A DNA stretch of 64,000 nucleotides from Watersipora subatra (GCF_963576615.1 NC_088708.1:30573191-30637190), one strand, 5' to 3'. Shown: positions 38,101-49,100, counted from the first letter of the stretch. Notes: generated by a model from the sequence alone, not told the origin. A program made the numbers and translations.

Positions 38101-39036
38101 TCTGACAATGCTCCCTTGCATAGCTCTTCCACAAATATGAACTAGTTAGGTACCTATTCTAATTACCGTTTTACAAAAAAACTTAGCTTTGTCAACTATC
38201 AGTTCTTGTAATATCTTTTCAGTTAGCCACGCTCTAAGAGTGGGTGAGATGGAGTTATTCTCGTTAACGTTAGACGCCGCAGATTGACACTCCTTAGTTT
38301 GTTTCACAGTAATATTGTAGCATTAATATTTTCACTAAAAAGTAGAGGCACGCACCTATTGTCTATTCTCACATGGAAACGGGCTATGGGTATGCCAGAT
38401 GGCAGCTTGCCCCACAAGTACTCTTGAAAATCGGCATGTGTAATAAGTCGCACCGTTTCGCCACTTTCCGGGGCTTGCCAGATCGCTTCATGGAAAGGCC
38501 AAATATTACTTGGCTCATTGTCGCAAACTGCATCATCCGATGTTAAGATCTGACATCATTTCCTGTGTTGTTCATGCAGGCATTTATTAAAATAGGAGTT
38601 TGTTAAATGTTTTCAAGCAAGTATGCCTGCTCATTAGAGCTTATAAGGCTGTGTTAGCTGTACACAGACAGTGAGGCATGCCTGTGTGCTGCTTATTCTC
38701 ATAATAAGTTGATACATCAAGTATAGGCATATACATCTTTTACATATACATCAGTTTATGCATGCTGCGTCTGCTGCCCAACTCGGCCTGTTCTAATCTT
38801 TTCATTTTTGCATTTCAGATGCTTGCGGTAAAATGCTTGACACGTCCTCCGTCAACGAGCATGATCAGGAGATATACTGTCGCGGTTGCTATGGTAAACA
38901 TTTTGGCACGAAAGGCTACGGATTTGCTGGAGGTGCTGCAGGCCTTTCGGGAGACTATGAGGGTACAGTAGATGTGCCCGCTAGACAGAGTAATGGCTCA
39001 CGCTATAACGACTACGGCGAGGAGTATCCCTACTAG
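17190..39036 (+). CDS. Mlp84B: Five-LIM-domain muscle LIM protein (MLP/CRP family, Mlp84B type)
   Basis: Ten coding exons: 17190-17301, 20292-20418, 21590-21741, 25522-25684, 29099-29253, 31307-31472, 32680-32834, 33525-33702, 36151-36296 and 38819-39036 (TAG). They sum to 1572 nt, a 523-residue protein, with consistent phases. LIM domains lie at residues 10-61, 103-154, 209-260, 316-367 and 424-475, each CX2C-X17-HX2C-X2C-X2C-X17-CX2C with all eight zinc ligands present. LIM2-5 are followed by the CRP-type glycine-rich stretch ([15 protein letters not shown] or close). After LIM1 this is degenerate ([13 protein letters not shown]). Linkers before LIM3-5 begin with an (R)SYAEAQ-like motif. 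Family members bind alpha-actinin/actin at Z-discs and support muscle differentiation; this role is inferred from the family. An acceptor (tttgcag) 19 bp before the ATG suggests an upstream non-coding exon. The exon 3 start at 21590 was chosen because the nearer AG at 21600 breaks the frame. Donors of exons 6 (gtagat) and 8 (gtttgt) are weak. Confidence 0.9.
19129..19881. mobile_element. Tc1/mariner-Tigger-like MITE, 753 bp
   Basis: Begins CAGTCATACC after TA and ends GGTTTGACTG (following TA position mutated to TG). It matches the element at 60699-61358 along its length (for example GCAAGTTTATTCCTTGAGA, and AATAGTGCCTTGAGAC near the right end). It has no transposase and lies in intron 1 of the five-LIM gene. 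Confidence 0.7.
23779..24528. mobile_element. Tigger-like MITE, 750 bp, TA duplication
   Basis: Ends CAGTGGAACCTCGGTTCT and AATTGAGGTTCCACTG are inverse of each other, both bordered by TA. Sub-terminal AATCCGTTCCA and GTTCGAGATCCGA motifs are repeated in inverse. No open reading frame of transposase length. It lies in intron 3 of the five-LIM gene. Confidence 0.8.
26079..26522 (-). CDS. 147-codon ORF in intron 4 of the five-LIM gene, doubtful
   Basis: An uninterrupted minus-strand frame of 147 codons inside the intron between exons 4 and 5 of the five-LIM gene. The predicted product is rich in Phe, Gln, Asn and Ile and has no motif I can name. Part of it (about 26000-26310) lies in sequence that recurs in diverged form at about 30330-30660, where the frame is broken. 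This suggests an old repeat carrying a coding remnant rather than a host gene. It could also be a chance open frame. Confidence 0.15.
   Translation of the reverse strand: MNPYLTLNISYMLTFTDKTNFYMSFKGVTLAILQEEFEQIFATHYKTHEQNFHFISINPSNKQLFRCYTLPLLKAALIVDQYSSEHPKSSQLMFSTKIYTASKDSTYDQFNMQIFQHANSQEILHCVSNFQFQTFIVPRNIRFIKQN
27487..27735 (-). CDS. Small antisense ORF nested in intron 4 of the five-LIM gene, hypothetical
   Basis: An ATG at 27735 opens 82 codons on the minus strand ([15 protein letters not shown] through KEWIDDVQ) ending at 27487; the open frame itself extends further upstream to 27936. The composition (many Asp, Arg, Leu, Pro, Ser) and base content (richer in G+C than the surrounding intron) look more coding than neighbouring DNA. 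The stop codon is overlapped by an AATAAA-type signal (CAATAAAAAC), as in a compact retrocopy or a mobile-element fragment. A short inverted repeat around 27815-27840 and 27967-27990 flanks it upstream. No family was recognised, no signal peptide or membrane span is evident in the 82 residues, and it may be non-functional. Confidence 0.25.
   Translation of the reverse strand: MITNGATDITSQPSRIDGREQLPISAADASGAVRLVTNCCVARPLDGGQLRKNNSLSRLAKPDLLPDLFLICTHKEWIDDVQ
28995..29090. repeat. 30-bp tandem repeat, about three copies, at a splice acceptor
   Basis: Units of the type CACCACACCAATCACATCAT...GATGCTCG recur every 30 bp and stop about 9 bp before the exon 5 acceptor of the five-LIM gene. The reading frame through them is not that of exon 5, so they are intronic. 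Confidence 0.8.
31150..31262. mobile_element. Truncated Tigger-like MITE fragment
   Basis: Contains AATAATCCGTTCCAGGAAC and GCCTAATCCTTTCCAAG in the order seen near Tigger-like MITE ends. It stops about 45 bp before the exon 6 acceptor of the five-LIM gene. Confidence 0.35.
34572..34790 (+). mobile_element. tRNA-derived SINE-like copy
   Basis: GCGGTGTAGCGGGTTAGCGC (A-box region) and, about 40 nt on, GTGGTTTGAGCCCC (B-box) form a pol III-type head. A 3' body (CTGAGGCAGGCAATGGAAAATC) follows up to about 34790. It lies in intron 8 of the five-LIM gene. Confidence 0.5.
35055..35236. repeat. 13-bp tandem array, 14 units, with an A/T switch at the centre
   Basis: Units are AACAGTTATATAT or AACTGTTATATAT. 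The central base reads A,A,T,A,T,A,A,A,A,T,A,A,T,A along the array; the last unit ends differently. The AAC-N-GTT core is palindromic apart from this base. The array adjoins the broken left end of the 35246-35950 MITE. Confidence 0.95.
35246..35950. mobile_element. Second copy of the TTAA-flanked long-arm MITE, left end rearranged
   Basis: Shares the arms of the 10079-10867 element, including ATAAATATG near GGGCGGGGCTTGT and the terminal GTTCGTGGCAGTTATGGC followed by TTAA. The left terminus is missing about 50 bp and abuts the 13-bp repeat array at 35055-35236. It sits in intron 8 of the five-LIM gene. Confidence 0.65.
36500..37144. repeat. 27-bp minisatellite with a 187-bp higher-order period
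   Basis: About 24 units of a TGACATGTTYAGATAGGTRC-TAAACCG type. A variant pattern, including a unit shortened by 2 bp, repeats at 36581, 36768 and 36955, i.e. every 187 bp (seven units less 2 bp). Minus-strand frames give a nine-residue NMSRFSTYL repeat, an artefact of the 27-bp period. It lies in intron 9 of the five-LIM gene. Confidence 0.93.
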
Positions 39037-40811
39037 AGTTTAGCTTTAATTGTACCCATATTAGCTTGTGATCTCCTCTTATAGTCTGTGATCCTTTAGC
39101 ATACTTAGAGATTTACCCGGCTTCTGATATAGTACGGCGTTTTAGTGTAATTGTCTTTTAGTTGTCATAAGAATTCCAGGTTCAGCCCATTCCATCAAAG
39201 AAGTCTTATATTTTGAATATAATGGTCTATTGCATTTGTTTGGTATATGTTTCGCCATGGCAACATACTTGTTCTTAATATATGCATTTTCAATTTGGCA
39301 TAAATTTATGGCTCTGTTGTGTTATTTAAATATTACTTATATTACAGTATATCCATGTGATCAGCTGGACTAGCTTCTAAGCATTTCCTATGCTCTGGTA
39401 GTTATCTTCCCTTGTTACAATTCTCTTCACGCATTTGCTTCAGGCTGATTGTCACTTTTTATCTCTACCATAAATAATAAAACATTAGAGCATTGCAACC
39501 ATCTTCTTCTCTGACTCGTTATTATTATCGTTATTGTTATCGTAATGCATATCATTTAGCAGCCGGCCAATAGTTTATCACCTCCATCATTAACCTGATC
39601 TTTACTGATACAGAATAGCTCATCATGTATTTGTCTGATCCAAAAATTGCATTTTAATTTGTAATTGATATTCTAATTCGATTTTTAATCGGTATTCTAG
39701 TTTTTATTCGAATTAATTCTAATCAATAACAAGTTTTTTTCCCATTTATTGTTTTGTTTTTAGCGTTTTGTTCATAGCCCATAGAAATAGCTCACGGAGG
39801 CGTGTTTGTCAATACTTTGGTTACATAGCATTCCATATAAGAACTTATGTAGCCTAAAATCTAACGGTTCATGTTATGGATATTACTCTAGTCTGGCCTT
39901 TAATATGCCCTATTTCGTCTAGGAATCGCCACAACTGTTATTAATTAGACAACTGGTTGCGTTAACAAAGATCTTCCCATTAGCGTTAAGATGAAAAAGG
40001 AGCGTACTTATGGAATGATTGAAAACTTATTTATAGGTAAGCTTTTGCAATTGGCTAAGCTAACTTGAAAAAAATTTCGAAAATAGTTTTATTTTAAACC
40101 ACTGAAGTATTGAATTTCATTAGGGAAGTTGTTCACAAATTTCCACAAAATAATTGCTGCCAGAATCATTGTTTCTGTGCATCTATTAAAATCACATCGC
40201 TCTTTATCCACCCACTTAATAAGTTGGCTGCTGATTGTAATTAACATACGGACTGTAATTGTCGAATACAAAGAATTATATCAACGAATCACATCGTTTC
40301 TTGCACTCAATAGTAAGTCAGTAGTGTCTAGGGGAGCCAATAATTCTCAGTGTAGTCATAAATCAGAAAGCAGGCGCGTCAAGGGAAATCACTCCTAGGT
40401 AAGCGTTAACTGTGCATCTATATTGAAATAATGCTTTCTCAAAAATAAATGCAGTAGTTGTAATTTCAAACATTGTATATCACTGTTTTTTCATAAAGCT
40501 CATGAGTCGCCACAAATGATTAATAAATGTTTAACACTATGTTATCTGGTGAATTTGTTAGCATAAAGAAGTCGTGCACCTGTAGACCAAGCGTTACATG
40601 TCATGCCTCAGGTGCATTTTATTCTCTTTTGCCATTGTTCCTAACCACAGTCTAAGGAATGACTTGTAATCCGCTAGTAGCAGACCTCTGTTTATTTAAT
40701 TGTTACTGTTAAAAGGAATTAGCACATATAGTACTAAAAAATGTAACGCAATATCAAATTATTGGTGTTGTAGGACAAAGAAGATAACACAGCACTTTCT
40801 TTCTAGTCATC
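39037..40811 (+). other. 3' end of five-LIM gene and 5' region of one-LIM gene
   Basis: After the five-LIM stop codon, an AATAAA polyadenylation signal lies at 39476-39481, giving a 3' UTR of roughly 0.45-0.5 kb. Further on, a strong donor (CCTAG then gtaagc, GT at 40399-40400) is a good candidate for the end of a non-coding first exon of the one-LIM gene, which would splice to the ctttctag acceptor just before its ATG. The rest is AT-rich with no feature recognised. Confidence 0.4.
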
Positions 40812-42984
40812 ATGCCTTTCAAGCCTCCAGTGTTAGAGAAGTGTAAGAACTGTGGAAAGGCTGTATATCAGGCAGAGGAAAGGCTCGCCGGCGGACACAA
40901 ATGGCATAATTTCTGCTTCAAATGCGGTGAGCAAAATATCAATGTCCTACTTTATTTTTGTCTCATGGTCTAATTTGCTTTGAATAGCATTTACCAGTGA
41001 TAATAGAGTTGAAGTTTATATACTTTAGTCTGCTAGTTATCTATTTTAAGCAAATTTTAATTTTGAATTTAATTTAATATTTGATATCTTTCTTATAGCA
41101 TATCAAATACAAAATTGACAAAATATTGCATTTTCAGGTTGTACAACAAATAAAAACTATATATATTTAATCTATATTTATATATTTACAATATAATTAT
41201 ATACAATAATTAATACAAAAGACAACCATTTTCTTAAACAAACATTAACATATTTTATTAATCAATTTATCACTTTATACATTACATTTTTGCTACAAGC
41301 AAAGAATTTGTACCCAATCACTGAAGACATAATCAGTGTTGAAGGAGTGGCAACAGAAATAAATTATACCCTGAATATCACTTTGATTAAAATACTATAC
41401 TGCAGTTGTCCTTAGCCTATGTCCAATCTAACCCAGGAGCTCAGTTTTTGGGTTTTACATTTTATTTCATTAACTTAGAGGATTTATTTATTTCTACCTA
41501 CAAAAGGTTTGATAGGTGAGCATACAGACACTTTCTGAGTTAATATCTCCGACAAGGTTAAGAGCCACAACTTTATTTGTGTATTTAAAACCGTTTTCCC
41601 AAATTAATAAACCCAGCAGTTATTTAATTGAGAAGTTCAGAAGCCATCATAAATTGGCATGATGTGCTGCCTCTGAATGAATCACTCACTACACATCACG
41701 CTGCCACGCTACATATGCTCAAGCATTGCCAAATGTCATTAGGATGAAGAGGTCTGTGAGAGAAATCCTGCTATATGGGATTCCTGAGTCGATGGCTGCT
41801 CGTTACTCTCAGTGTTATGAATTAGCATGGTTAAACATCCGCTCTTTTCATTTCATCTACCGGTAGACTTCTTCTGTCTGTCTAATCAAAGCTCGCCAGC
41901 CTGTTCAACTCTAGTGCAAGCAGTTTTAGTATATATCTATCCATCTGACACAGAATTATGTTACTGTTGGCAGTCCCTCACAGGTCGAGTATGACATCTA
42001 CTTACAAGCAAAATCTGTAAATGGGTAAGTCCACTGTCAAACAAACAGTGACTTGGTGGTTTTTGGTGGGAATATTTGAGCCTGGAGATGAACAACCTTG
42101 ATGACGTGGCCGGTTGAAGTGAACAAGCACTGATTTTTATTAAGCATTCATCCGCCTTGCAGTTTTCTGACATGTGTTCACAGACCTACATGGTTGGCAA
42201 AGAGAGCAACTGATGATGGGATGCCCTTCCTGTCACCAGCAGTAGCCTCACTGGGGATTGAACCCCCCCCCCTGTTGTTCACGGGTCAAGCACTCTAGAC
42301 CACCAGGTTACGGCTGCTGTATGTTGACATTTACAATGTAAGAAATTGGAATACATAAAAACTCTCTGGAAATTTTTTAGCACCTGTACATACATCTCAA
42401 TAAAGATGCATTTTTTGGCATTTTTGTACTTTTGCACTTAGTTCTAGAAAACTTATTTATAAAATATTCTGTATTATTTGCCGGCTGCTCAAGTTTTCTA
42501 GTATATGCCTCTCTCTGAAAATGTGCATTCATCTTTATTTTTGACATTTTTATATCTTCGCACTTTGTTTTAGAAAACTTCTTCAGAATATTTTGTATCA
42601 TTTGCCGGCTGCTCAAATTATTTTAGTATATGCCTTTCTATAAAAATATGCAATTATCTTTATTTTTGTATTTTCGCACTTTGTTTTAGGAAACTTAAAA
42701 CTTTGTATATTTTTCCTGCTGCTCACTGTCATTCAGTTTATTCTGGCAACATGCAAACAGTTTGCCGCAGCTACTAAATTCATGTAAACACTTCCATAGG
42801 GCTGTGTGGAAAGATGCTAGATAACACAACTGCCAACTACTCCACAAAAGAAGAGAAGGTCTACTGCAAGGTCTGCTATGGCAAAAAACTTGGACCTAAA
42901 GGATACGGATTTGGTAGTGGAGCCGGTTGTCTCAGCACTGAAACTGGCCGGCAGTTTGGAAACAAAGAAAGTGACATGTCGTAA
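40812..42984 (+). CDS. Mlp60A: Single-LIM muscle LIM protein (Mlp60A/CRP type)
   Basis: Two coding exons, 40812-40926 and 42800-42984, encode 99 residues. It starts MPFKPP, as in fly Mlp60A. The LIM domain is CKNC (residues 11-14), X17, H32-X2-C35-X2-C38-X2-C41, X18, CKVC, so all zinc ligands are present. It is followed by [19 protein letters not shown], the CRP glycine-rich signature. The length fits the roughly 92-residue fly one-LIM protein. The intron falls after the fourth zinc-ligand Cys in phase 1, exactly as in the five-LIM gene 1.8 kb upstream. The reading frame closes with TAA at 42982-42984, and that TAA lies inside a strong splice donor (gtaagt from 42981). A longer spliced isoform ending exon 2 in phase 2 is therefore conceivable, but no downstream LIM exon is seen. 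An acceptor (ctttctag) just before the ATG implies a 5' non-coding exon. Role: sarcomere/cytoskeleton adaptor by family. Confidence 0.85.
42180..42325 (-). mobile_element. tRNA-derived SINE-like copy with a GGAAGGGCATCC body
   Basis: On the minus strand: CCTGGTGGTCTAGAGTGC (A-box region), a run of G, GGTTCAATCCCC (B-box), then ACAGGAAGGGCATCC. The last motif recalls conserved SINE bodies of cephalopods and other invertebrates (from memory, not searched). It lies in the intron of the one-LIM gene. Confidence 0.55.
42395..42712. repeat. About 125-bp imperfect tandem repeat, 2.5 copies
   Basis: The motifs CTTTATTTTTGACATTTTTATA, TTTGCCGGCTGCTCAA and AGTATATGCCTYTCT recur with a period near 125 bp. 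It ends about 90 bp before exon 2 of the one-LIM gene. Confidence 0.75.
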
Positions 42985-42999
42985 GTACATGGCATGCAA

Positions 43000-45900
43000 C
43001 AGTCTATATCAGGAATAGTACCCAAACAGTCTAGTGTGGGGTGAGCGATCATCCCGTGTGTCAATAAGGCATGACCGCTAAGGTGTCTGAATGGTGATGG
43101 TGGTAGAGTGTAAGTTTATCATACTGAATGTTGAGAGATCTAGTCCTGCTTGTTACAATTGTCTATCCCAAACTCCAAACTATCAGATGTTAGTTTGAGA
43201 TGCTGTGTAACAGTCTGGTGGCATTAATGTAATATATTAATTCAACAGTGTGTTTGTTGAAAATGAAGAGTTTTCTATAGAACTATATATTTTAATATTA
43301 ATTTAACAATTTTCAATAATTAAAATTTTATATATATTCTATAGTATTTTATAGAATACTCTTCATCTTCATCAACATTACAACAAATCAATATTTACAA
43401 TTACTATGATATGATCTACCATTTGTCACCATAGGCTTAGACTACTATCAGTAAAGACTATTGACACTACCAATGATGTCTATAACTATTTATAGGATAT
43501 GTTGAGTATAGCTCTGAAGATATGCTGCGATTAATTTCGCTAATGCTGACAGCTGGGTACAGAATGTTGAAATTGCTAGCAAAAGCTGAGCAAATATATA
43601 TTGTAGGAACAAACCAACCTATCAGCATGTGGGGGCGTCGACAGCTACTGAGGAAGAGTCCTAAATCATATGCTTAAGGATTTGTTAAGATAACAATCTA
43701 CCTGCTGGAAGACTCGCATGAGATGTAACTATGGGTCCGTTTTTGTGACAATGCATGTTACTAATTGTTTTTTGCTTTTGTAAGACTACAATAGAAACCG
43801 ATTACTGTACATTCTAACAAATATACTACTGCTATTACTGTCTTTATCATATTTCTTACCGGCATGTAGTCGCACTGACATAAACCTTTCAAAAAGGTAC
43901 ACATGCCTTTCTGTAAGGCCAAGTGGACATGTTTAAATCATGACCTTACAGAAGGTGCATGACTTGGACTGTTTTTCATAAAGTCCAAAACATAAAACAG
44001 TTTGGTAACAAATGGTCTCCCACTGAGTTCTTATTTTGTAAAATGTTGAAACTGGTGAGTTTCATATTATACTAATACTGTAATAAGCCCAGCATAGCCT
44101 GGAATTTTTTCCATTTTCAACCAGTTAGCCGGCAGTATGCTTGTAGATTTTTAATACAAATTGTTTCACTGCTTTCACAACAACAAACCATGAACACTCA
44201 TTAAGAGCAACTGTCCTTAATGCATACGAAAGTGCATTTTGAGTTCCTCATCAAATAGATTGTGGCGCATTTATATGGCTAATAAAAGTTCCAAGATTGC
44301 GTTGTTCGAAGTGGGCCTGCTTTTCCAAATTAAATAAGCTGTAGGAAATGCATGGAGCTCAGACGCCCATCTTATATGTCTCCTCTTTTTAAGATCTGAT
44401 GGCTTCAAAAAATTCCCTCATCCAAAAACTTTTCAAAGCCGTGGAACAGCACTCTTATTATCTTAAAGTTTATTCTGCAGTGTCAGAAGTCAATCGACTA
44501 GCATAAGGAATATATTGTTAGTCTACCAAACTGAATGACATGAGTTTGATTCTCGCATAAAGCAACGTTTTTCAATGCACTTTCATTACCACCAGCATCA
44601 TTTCTTCAGTGTGACAATTACAAGCAAGGTTACAATATCGGAGTTATATAAGTATACTAGGTGAATACCCAGCGTTGCACAATTAAATGCATTTACCAGA
44701 CTAACGTGTTTGTCTATTTCTGTGTCTGTTATAAACATAATTAAGTTTATGCCATACATGCTTAATATCTATAGCATTTTGGAGAAGTCTGGGCACATAT
44801 TTTTCTCTTAGTAATACTTTTCTTTTAGTAAACTAGTTCAAGCGTGCTAAATGGAGCGTGATGCGTGAGTATTTTAACAAAACATCATTAAAGATTGTGA
44901 GGTGTAATAAGTATGTACACAATTAATCCATTGTATGGCAAGTAGGGCGTGTGGTGTAGTGGGTAGCATGCCTTGCTGCAGAACTGGTGTTTCCGAGTTC
45001 AATTTGAGTACGAAGTGGTTTTTTCATGACTTGATTGCTTTCACTAGACACATGTGTGACAGACAACAGACAAACACTGAGATTTATATACATGTACATG
45101 TATATATAGAAAATGGATGGTTAAATATAGAAAGATTGCTATAATTATGCACACAGGAAATAGGAATGTATAGAAACAGAACCAAAAAAAACATAGACGC
45201 CTGATTGCCACAGTCACTTTATATATGGCATAGATTTAACATCTTTAGAGATATTCTATAGAGTTAATCACTTTTTTTATTTCCCACCGATGTGTCAGGT
45301 TTTTTATCAGGTGAGCATTGCTTCCTTTTACTGGTGTCGCCAGCAGATGTTGAACTCTGTTGCACTTTTCTTACCTTGAGTTGTTGAATGTCTCTGAGTA
45401 TATAATAGTTCTGCATTAGGAAGTTTACCTACAAACAGCCATTAACAACTCTTAAAGCCAATTGGGAGTTCATGTATTGCTATACAGCAGCTAAGTATCG
45501 ACCGCACAGTCATTTTTAAACTGAAACATTTGAGCATGAAGATTTGAACATTTGATTCAATGAGCCACATGCCCATTAGATAAGATCAAGTAATTTGATC
45601 GATTATTGAACATGAAAAAACGAGCTACAATATTTTATTCTTTTTTTCAGTCCCTGATCCCATTTATTTATTGAATTGTTTATTGTGTTTATTATTTATA
45701 ATAAATCATTATTTTTTCCACAAGATGCGAGAACTATCCCAGTTTTTATTACTATGGTTTGCAACTTCGCACCCTCTGACATCAGCTGAATGAAGAGTCA
45801 GCCAATGATTGAATTTGCATTTAGTCATCAACTTGTTGAATGAGGAGCAAACTAAGAGTTGTTTACTCTCTACATATTTTGTCTAAAGACCTCGTAATGC

Positions 45901-46167
45901 TCTTCTATCAAATATAACCTGTCCTGTATCTGTAATAACACTGATTCAAGACCCCCCAATTCATCAATCACCTACAGAGCCACTTTAGCAAACACAACTG
46001 CTGTAAAGCCAAGGCTGCTACCTCATTGATCCTTGTATGTCAACATCATTTGATTTTATTCTTGAGTGCGATACACGCAAACTTCTGTTAATGCTATTAA
46101 ACATGCACGACAAGTATTTTACATCATCAGTTTGAGAACGAGAGAAAACAGTGGTCAGGATACTTAC
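43000..46167. other. Convergent region between the one-LIM gene and TMEM18
   Basis: It should contain the 3' UTRs of both genes and the missing basic-tail exon of TMEM18. I tested two short minus-strand stretches (about 45900-46000) with usable acceptors, but neither resembles a Lys/Arg-rich tail. A SINE copy (44944-45105) and a transposon-end motif (44656-44678) are present. Confidence 0.3.
44944..45105 (+). mobile_element. tRNA-derived SINE copy (family with 49098-49258)
   Basis: Starts GGGCGTGTGGTGTAGTGGG, has a B-box-like CCGAGTTCAATTTGAG, then a body (ACGAAGTGGTTTTTTCATGAC, CAACAGACAAACACTGAGAT) ending in a TACATGTA/TATA tail. The inverse-oriented copy at 49098-49258 matches throughout. 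Confidence 0.65.
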
Positions 46168-49100
46168 TATAATAACAAGGCAGTTGAGGAGAAGAGGAGC
46201 TGAGAGGATGGTTGATATGAAAAAGCCTTTCGTGTCAAAATACTGGTGGTTAGAAAAATATCTACAAAGAAATGCACAAAACATGGAAATATTTGGTTTG
46301 ATACAAGAATAACAGGCTTTACTATAATAAGAGCCGTGTCCATCTGCCTGTCCGGGGCCAAGTTTAGAGCGTTAGGAAAAATATTACTTTGCACAGGAAT
46401 CAAACCCAGGGCATCAGATTAAAAGCAAGCGCTCTACCACTACACCACTAAGTCTCCTCACTGCTTTACTAGATAATCATTCACATACTGATTATTCATG
46501 ACGATCTCTCACAGTGCACAGGACTGTGTCTTTATTGGGACTTTATGGGACTAATAACTTTATTACTATTATTTTGATCTAGTGCACTCGCGTGTACTAG
46601 ATCAAAATAATAGTAATAAAGTTCACTGTATTTTGATCACACTGTGAGAGAAAAACAGAATACATTCAGGCTTCTGTTTATCTCTTTAATCTGTTTATTA
46701 GCCAGTTATAACAAGTTATATTTTATTATAACAAGTTATATTTTATTATAACCAGGTATAATAAGTGATCATAACAATAGTTGGTCAGCATAAATCATAA
46801 AACAACAGAAAAAGGTTAGAGTTCCTACCTCCAATGCTCAGCTGCAAGTTCATTTAAGGTCTCACTCATGTAGACAATGCTCACTGTAAAAAGCCAGAAG
46901 CACCTGATATTAGCTCTTAGACTGGTTTCATATATGCAGGACCCAGGGCAGCTAACATAACATCTTAAGAAAGCAATGACTGTTTGTATGCAAGCTAAAG
47001 TTATTTAGTTCAAACCCGGAGTTAATAATAGCAATATCATTGAGCTTGGATTTGTCCTTTCTATTAATTAATTTTATACGGAGAAAGACAACTTCGGTGA
47101 TTCAAAGCAGTGAACAGACTAATTATTATTTACACTATCGAATGACAAATTGCTAAAAATTTATCATACTGAGACATTGACCTGTTATAAGAGAGATTAA
47201 AAATACCACTAGAAATTAAAACACAATTGAGCCGTTATGAAAATTTGTAAGATGCTTTTCAAAATCAGTTTAGAAAATAAGTTGCTGATGATGGTGGAAA
47301 AGTCGTTTTCTATTTATGAATATCTAAGGAAGGCGTTTTAAAAGTATACACTCACACATGAGTAGACCAAGAACAGACTGGACAGCGAGGATATTCCTCA
47401 ACTTCATTATGAGGAAGAAAAGCACAAGATGGAAGGTGAGCAGAGCCACTAGCCAGGGTTCCTTCCAGTCCACCTGCAGCAACACCATAACACTTACTGC
47501 CAAATCAAGAAAATAGAATTTTTGAAAATTTCACGTAAAGGTAGGTAATATCTAGCTTTCTCATTCAATCGACTTGAAGGACAGAGTTTTCTACCAGTTT
47601 CTGATTGTGGGTTTTTGTAATAGTGACATTAATTGAGACAGATAGAGAAATGGGTGCATTCATTGTATATGCTATGCCAGTGCTCGGTGTGTACATACAT
47701 ATCCAGTTTCAAAGATATTTGAAAGTTTATTGAAAGGTTTATTGGTCTGTACAAATAATTTTGAAATTTAAACAAAAATTTACCAATTTTGATCAGCGCG
47801 ATGAGTAACAAGTCATTGACAGATTGACCTTCTGCTGAAAAATATTTTCCACAGATCTGCCTAAGAGAATGTCCTGACGACAGTTGAATTCATTTGCTAG
47901 AGGCACATCAAAGGCAACCACCTCGGTGAATAACTGATGTGCACTACACAACTTTACTATTATTAGTATGGTTTACTAAACAATAGCAACTTGCTACTTA
48001 TTTAAACTGCACAATGATTGGCTCCCACGAGGAATTCTGTCGCTTTAATTGGCTAGTGCTGTAATTTTTCCTATTGGTTACCCATTTTACCCCGCAGTTA
48101 CCATAATTCTGTGCAAACCTGAATAAAACAAAATGCTTTGAGTGTTAAAATTATGTGAGCTTGAAAATTAAATAAAGATGTTATTCAGAGTAAATTATTT
48201 TAATATGAACTAACTAGAGTTCTAACTATTTTAAAGAAACCATGAAATGAGAACTTTACAAATTTTAAACAGTAATAACTTTTACACATTAGAATTTATG
48301 TCAAAACCAATTGCAGACTCGCTTCCCTCAATCTGCCTTTGGATGCAGTGGCTTATTCAAATGCTGGTGAATCTGTACTTCTACTGATGACTGTGCCATA
48401 CTTCATATAACCGAATATGGAATGTTTTCATTTTGAGTCATTATTGTATTGTTTAAACGAGTCTGATAAAAACAAAAAATTCAAATGATGTTAAACTTCG
48501 CTGAGTTTTGAACTAATGCAATAGCAATATAATATTGCTTGTATTGATAAACAGCAGCGCATAATGGACTTAAGTTCCGCAGCAGTGCTTATCCAAAATA
48601 ATTACATGGATTAGCAACATACTAATAAATAATCATTATATTAGTGATGAGTGAAATTAATGATAAATTTTATAATTTTATTTACATTAGCAATAAGATG
48701 TGTTTTCATGACAAATAATAAGCTACCTTAGGTCCTCAAAAGCCTCAAACAACAAAAACAATGCAGTAATAATGGATTGCCATAGCAATAAATTTTAGGT
48801 TAGATAGTGGATAGTCAGCTGATCAACTATAAAAACAAGACTTTGGATTTATCACTGACCCGTGTTACTGCTCATACGCAAGTGTGCCAAATGATTCCGA
48901 ATTGTTTCATGAGGAAGTAACTCTTGATTAAAGTAAGGTTGTCTGCCCTATTATCATTTGTGAAAATGTGTAGGCTACCGCTGTCAAACGACCCTCTATG
49001 TCTGGATGTACAATAGCAAATTTGTCATTAGACAATATTGTGAATAGCCAAAACAGCCTGTTTATCAGAGTAGCTAGCAGATGATAAAAAATCAATCTGT

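Noticed and set aside
45890-46010. Possible last exon of TMEM18
   Set aside because: Two acceptor-bordered stretches give short tails without the basic residues expected for the family.
46388-46456. tRNA-Lys gene on the minus strand
   Set aside because: The anticodon and acceptor stems do not pair properly, and the tail is shared with another repeat copy, so it is a SINE or pseudo-tRNA.
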